A stretch of 64,000 nucleotides of DNA, taken from NCBI GenBank assembly GCA_036936605.1, contig JAUPFV010000004.1, forward strand, positions 68,968,352 through 69,032,351, in the 5' to 3' direction. Below, in pieces: positions 63,698-64,000 of this stretch; position 1 is the stretch's first letter; every line of letters begins with the position of its first letter. The position numbers were made by a program, and so were the translations under genes. Origin of the DNA: Limnanthes douglasii subsp. nivea (taxonomy: Eukaryota > Streptophyta > Magnoliopsida > Brassicales > Limnanthaceae). The notes beneath the pieces were generated by a model. It was not told the DNA's origin, searched no databases, and saw only the letters and a list, made by a program, of their open reading frames with translations.

Positions 63698-63818
63698 GTC
63701 AAAGGAACAAATCACAAGCGGGAGAAACCTTTGAACCTGCAAATGATAGAACAATGTTTCTCACTTTCTCAAAAGGGTATCCTCTTTCACACATACAAGT
63801 CAGAGAATTTTATACAAG
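63199..63818 (+). CDS. RRM-like domain protein, copy G (exon 1; exon 2 beyond window)
   Basis: Exon 1 is complete and ends at the usual GTCAGT donor (63819); the intron runs to the window edge, so the integrity of exon 2 is unknown. Residue 205 is Tyr instead of Phe (tTaTacaag), the only protein change I found in exon 1 among the undeleted copies. Telo-box and TATA at 62963-62981. Confidence 0.65.
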
Positions 63819-64000
63819 GTCAGTATATCCCACATAATTTTGTAAAGTTCTTTAAAGGCCTGTCAATCAAAACATAATTCGTATAACAAAATTTTGAAAA
63901 AAGAAACTGTTACTTATTAATGAAGTTAATTTCCAGTAAAAATGCATTTGTAGGTAAGTACATACATATAATCTGTCTCTGTTCTTTGCTCCTTCTGAAA
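63698..64000 (+). repeat. Array unit 8 (cut by window edge)
   Basis: First 303 bp of a further unit, showing that the array continues to the right. It has private changes (aggtAagtac, tctgtTcttt) and no 7-base intron duplication. Confidence 0.9.

Larger units (their letters stand above)
953..64000 (+). repeat. Tandem array of about 7.4-kb gene-bearing units
   Basis: The word gtcaaaggaacaaatc recurs in the same orientation at 954, 7271, 14672, 22086, 29586, 49818, 56189 and 63698. Successive distances are 6317, 7401, 7414, 7500, 20232 (7542 after removing the inserted element and one target copy), 6371 and 7509 bp. By eye, aligned units differ by scattered single bases, AT-microsatellite length and a few discrete indels. 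The array starts inside an exon of the repeated gene at about 953 and continues beyond the right edge. The differences between units are distributed rather than clustered, which argues against a simple assembly duplication. Confidence 0.95.

Noticed and set aside
953..64000. tRNA, rRNA and conserved small RNA genes
   Set aside because: I saw no cloverleaf, A/B box pair or rRNA text on either strand while reading.

Overview
The window is AT-rich plant nuclear DNA. Genes have GT-AG introns, TATA boxes and plant transposon families, and nothing has bacterial gene organisation. The gene families (a Mutator-like element carrying a Ulp1-type protease gene, and a two-exon gene with a C-terminal RRM-like domain that I associate with Brassicaceae) suggest a crucifer. 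That placement is inference.

Layout. Bases 1-952 hold a decayed Ty1/copia fragment: the 3' part of gag with a CCHC knuckle, then LTR-like AT-rich DNA without pol. From 953 to the right edge the window is a head-to-tail array of units of about 7.4 kb (two are about 6.35 kb). Each unit carries one copy of a small gene predicted to encode a 265-residue protein with a helical N-terminal region and a C-terminal RRM-like fold. Seven copies start in the window (ATGs at 6772, 14270, 21685, 29088, 49319, 55690 and 63199), and an eighth is only a 3' remnant at 953-1471. Copies at 6772, 29088 and 49319 are intact. The two at 14270 and 21685 share a frameshifting 97-bp deletion, the one at 55690 has a 1-bp insertion in exon 2, and the last runs off the window. 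On the opposite strand of each unit lies a decayed gene whose last exon is still open.

The unit that follows the 29088 gene is interrupted by a 12,681-bp Mutator-like element (36037-48717) with a perfect 9-bp target-site duplication and degenerate terminal inverted repeats. It carries three genes: a ten-exon Ulp1-like cysteine protease gene (+) with one in-frame stop, a small highly acidic protein gene (+) with its own TATA box, and a two-exon MURA-type transposase (-) that keeps its DDE residues. Its noncoding DNA is full of internal repeats (about 280-bp and about 63-bp tandem arrays, and a duplicated transposase segment) sharing TATCAG and TAGCAA words. It resembles the Ulp1-carrying MULEs known as Kaonashi in Arabidopsis.

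History. Small shared differences show higher-order structure: units 1+2 and 6+7 are matching pairs (short unit followed by long unit), while units 3, 4 and 5 form a separate later expansion. The MULE is in only one unit, so it most likely arrived after the array had formed. It sits about 0.6 kb upstream of the 49319 gene. Most of the remaining unit sequence is AT-rich DNA in which I recognise no gene.
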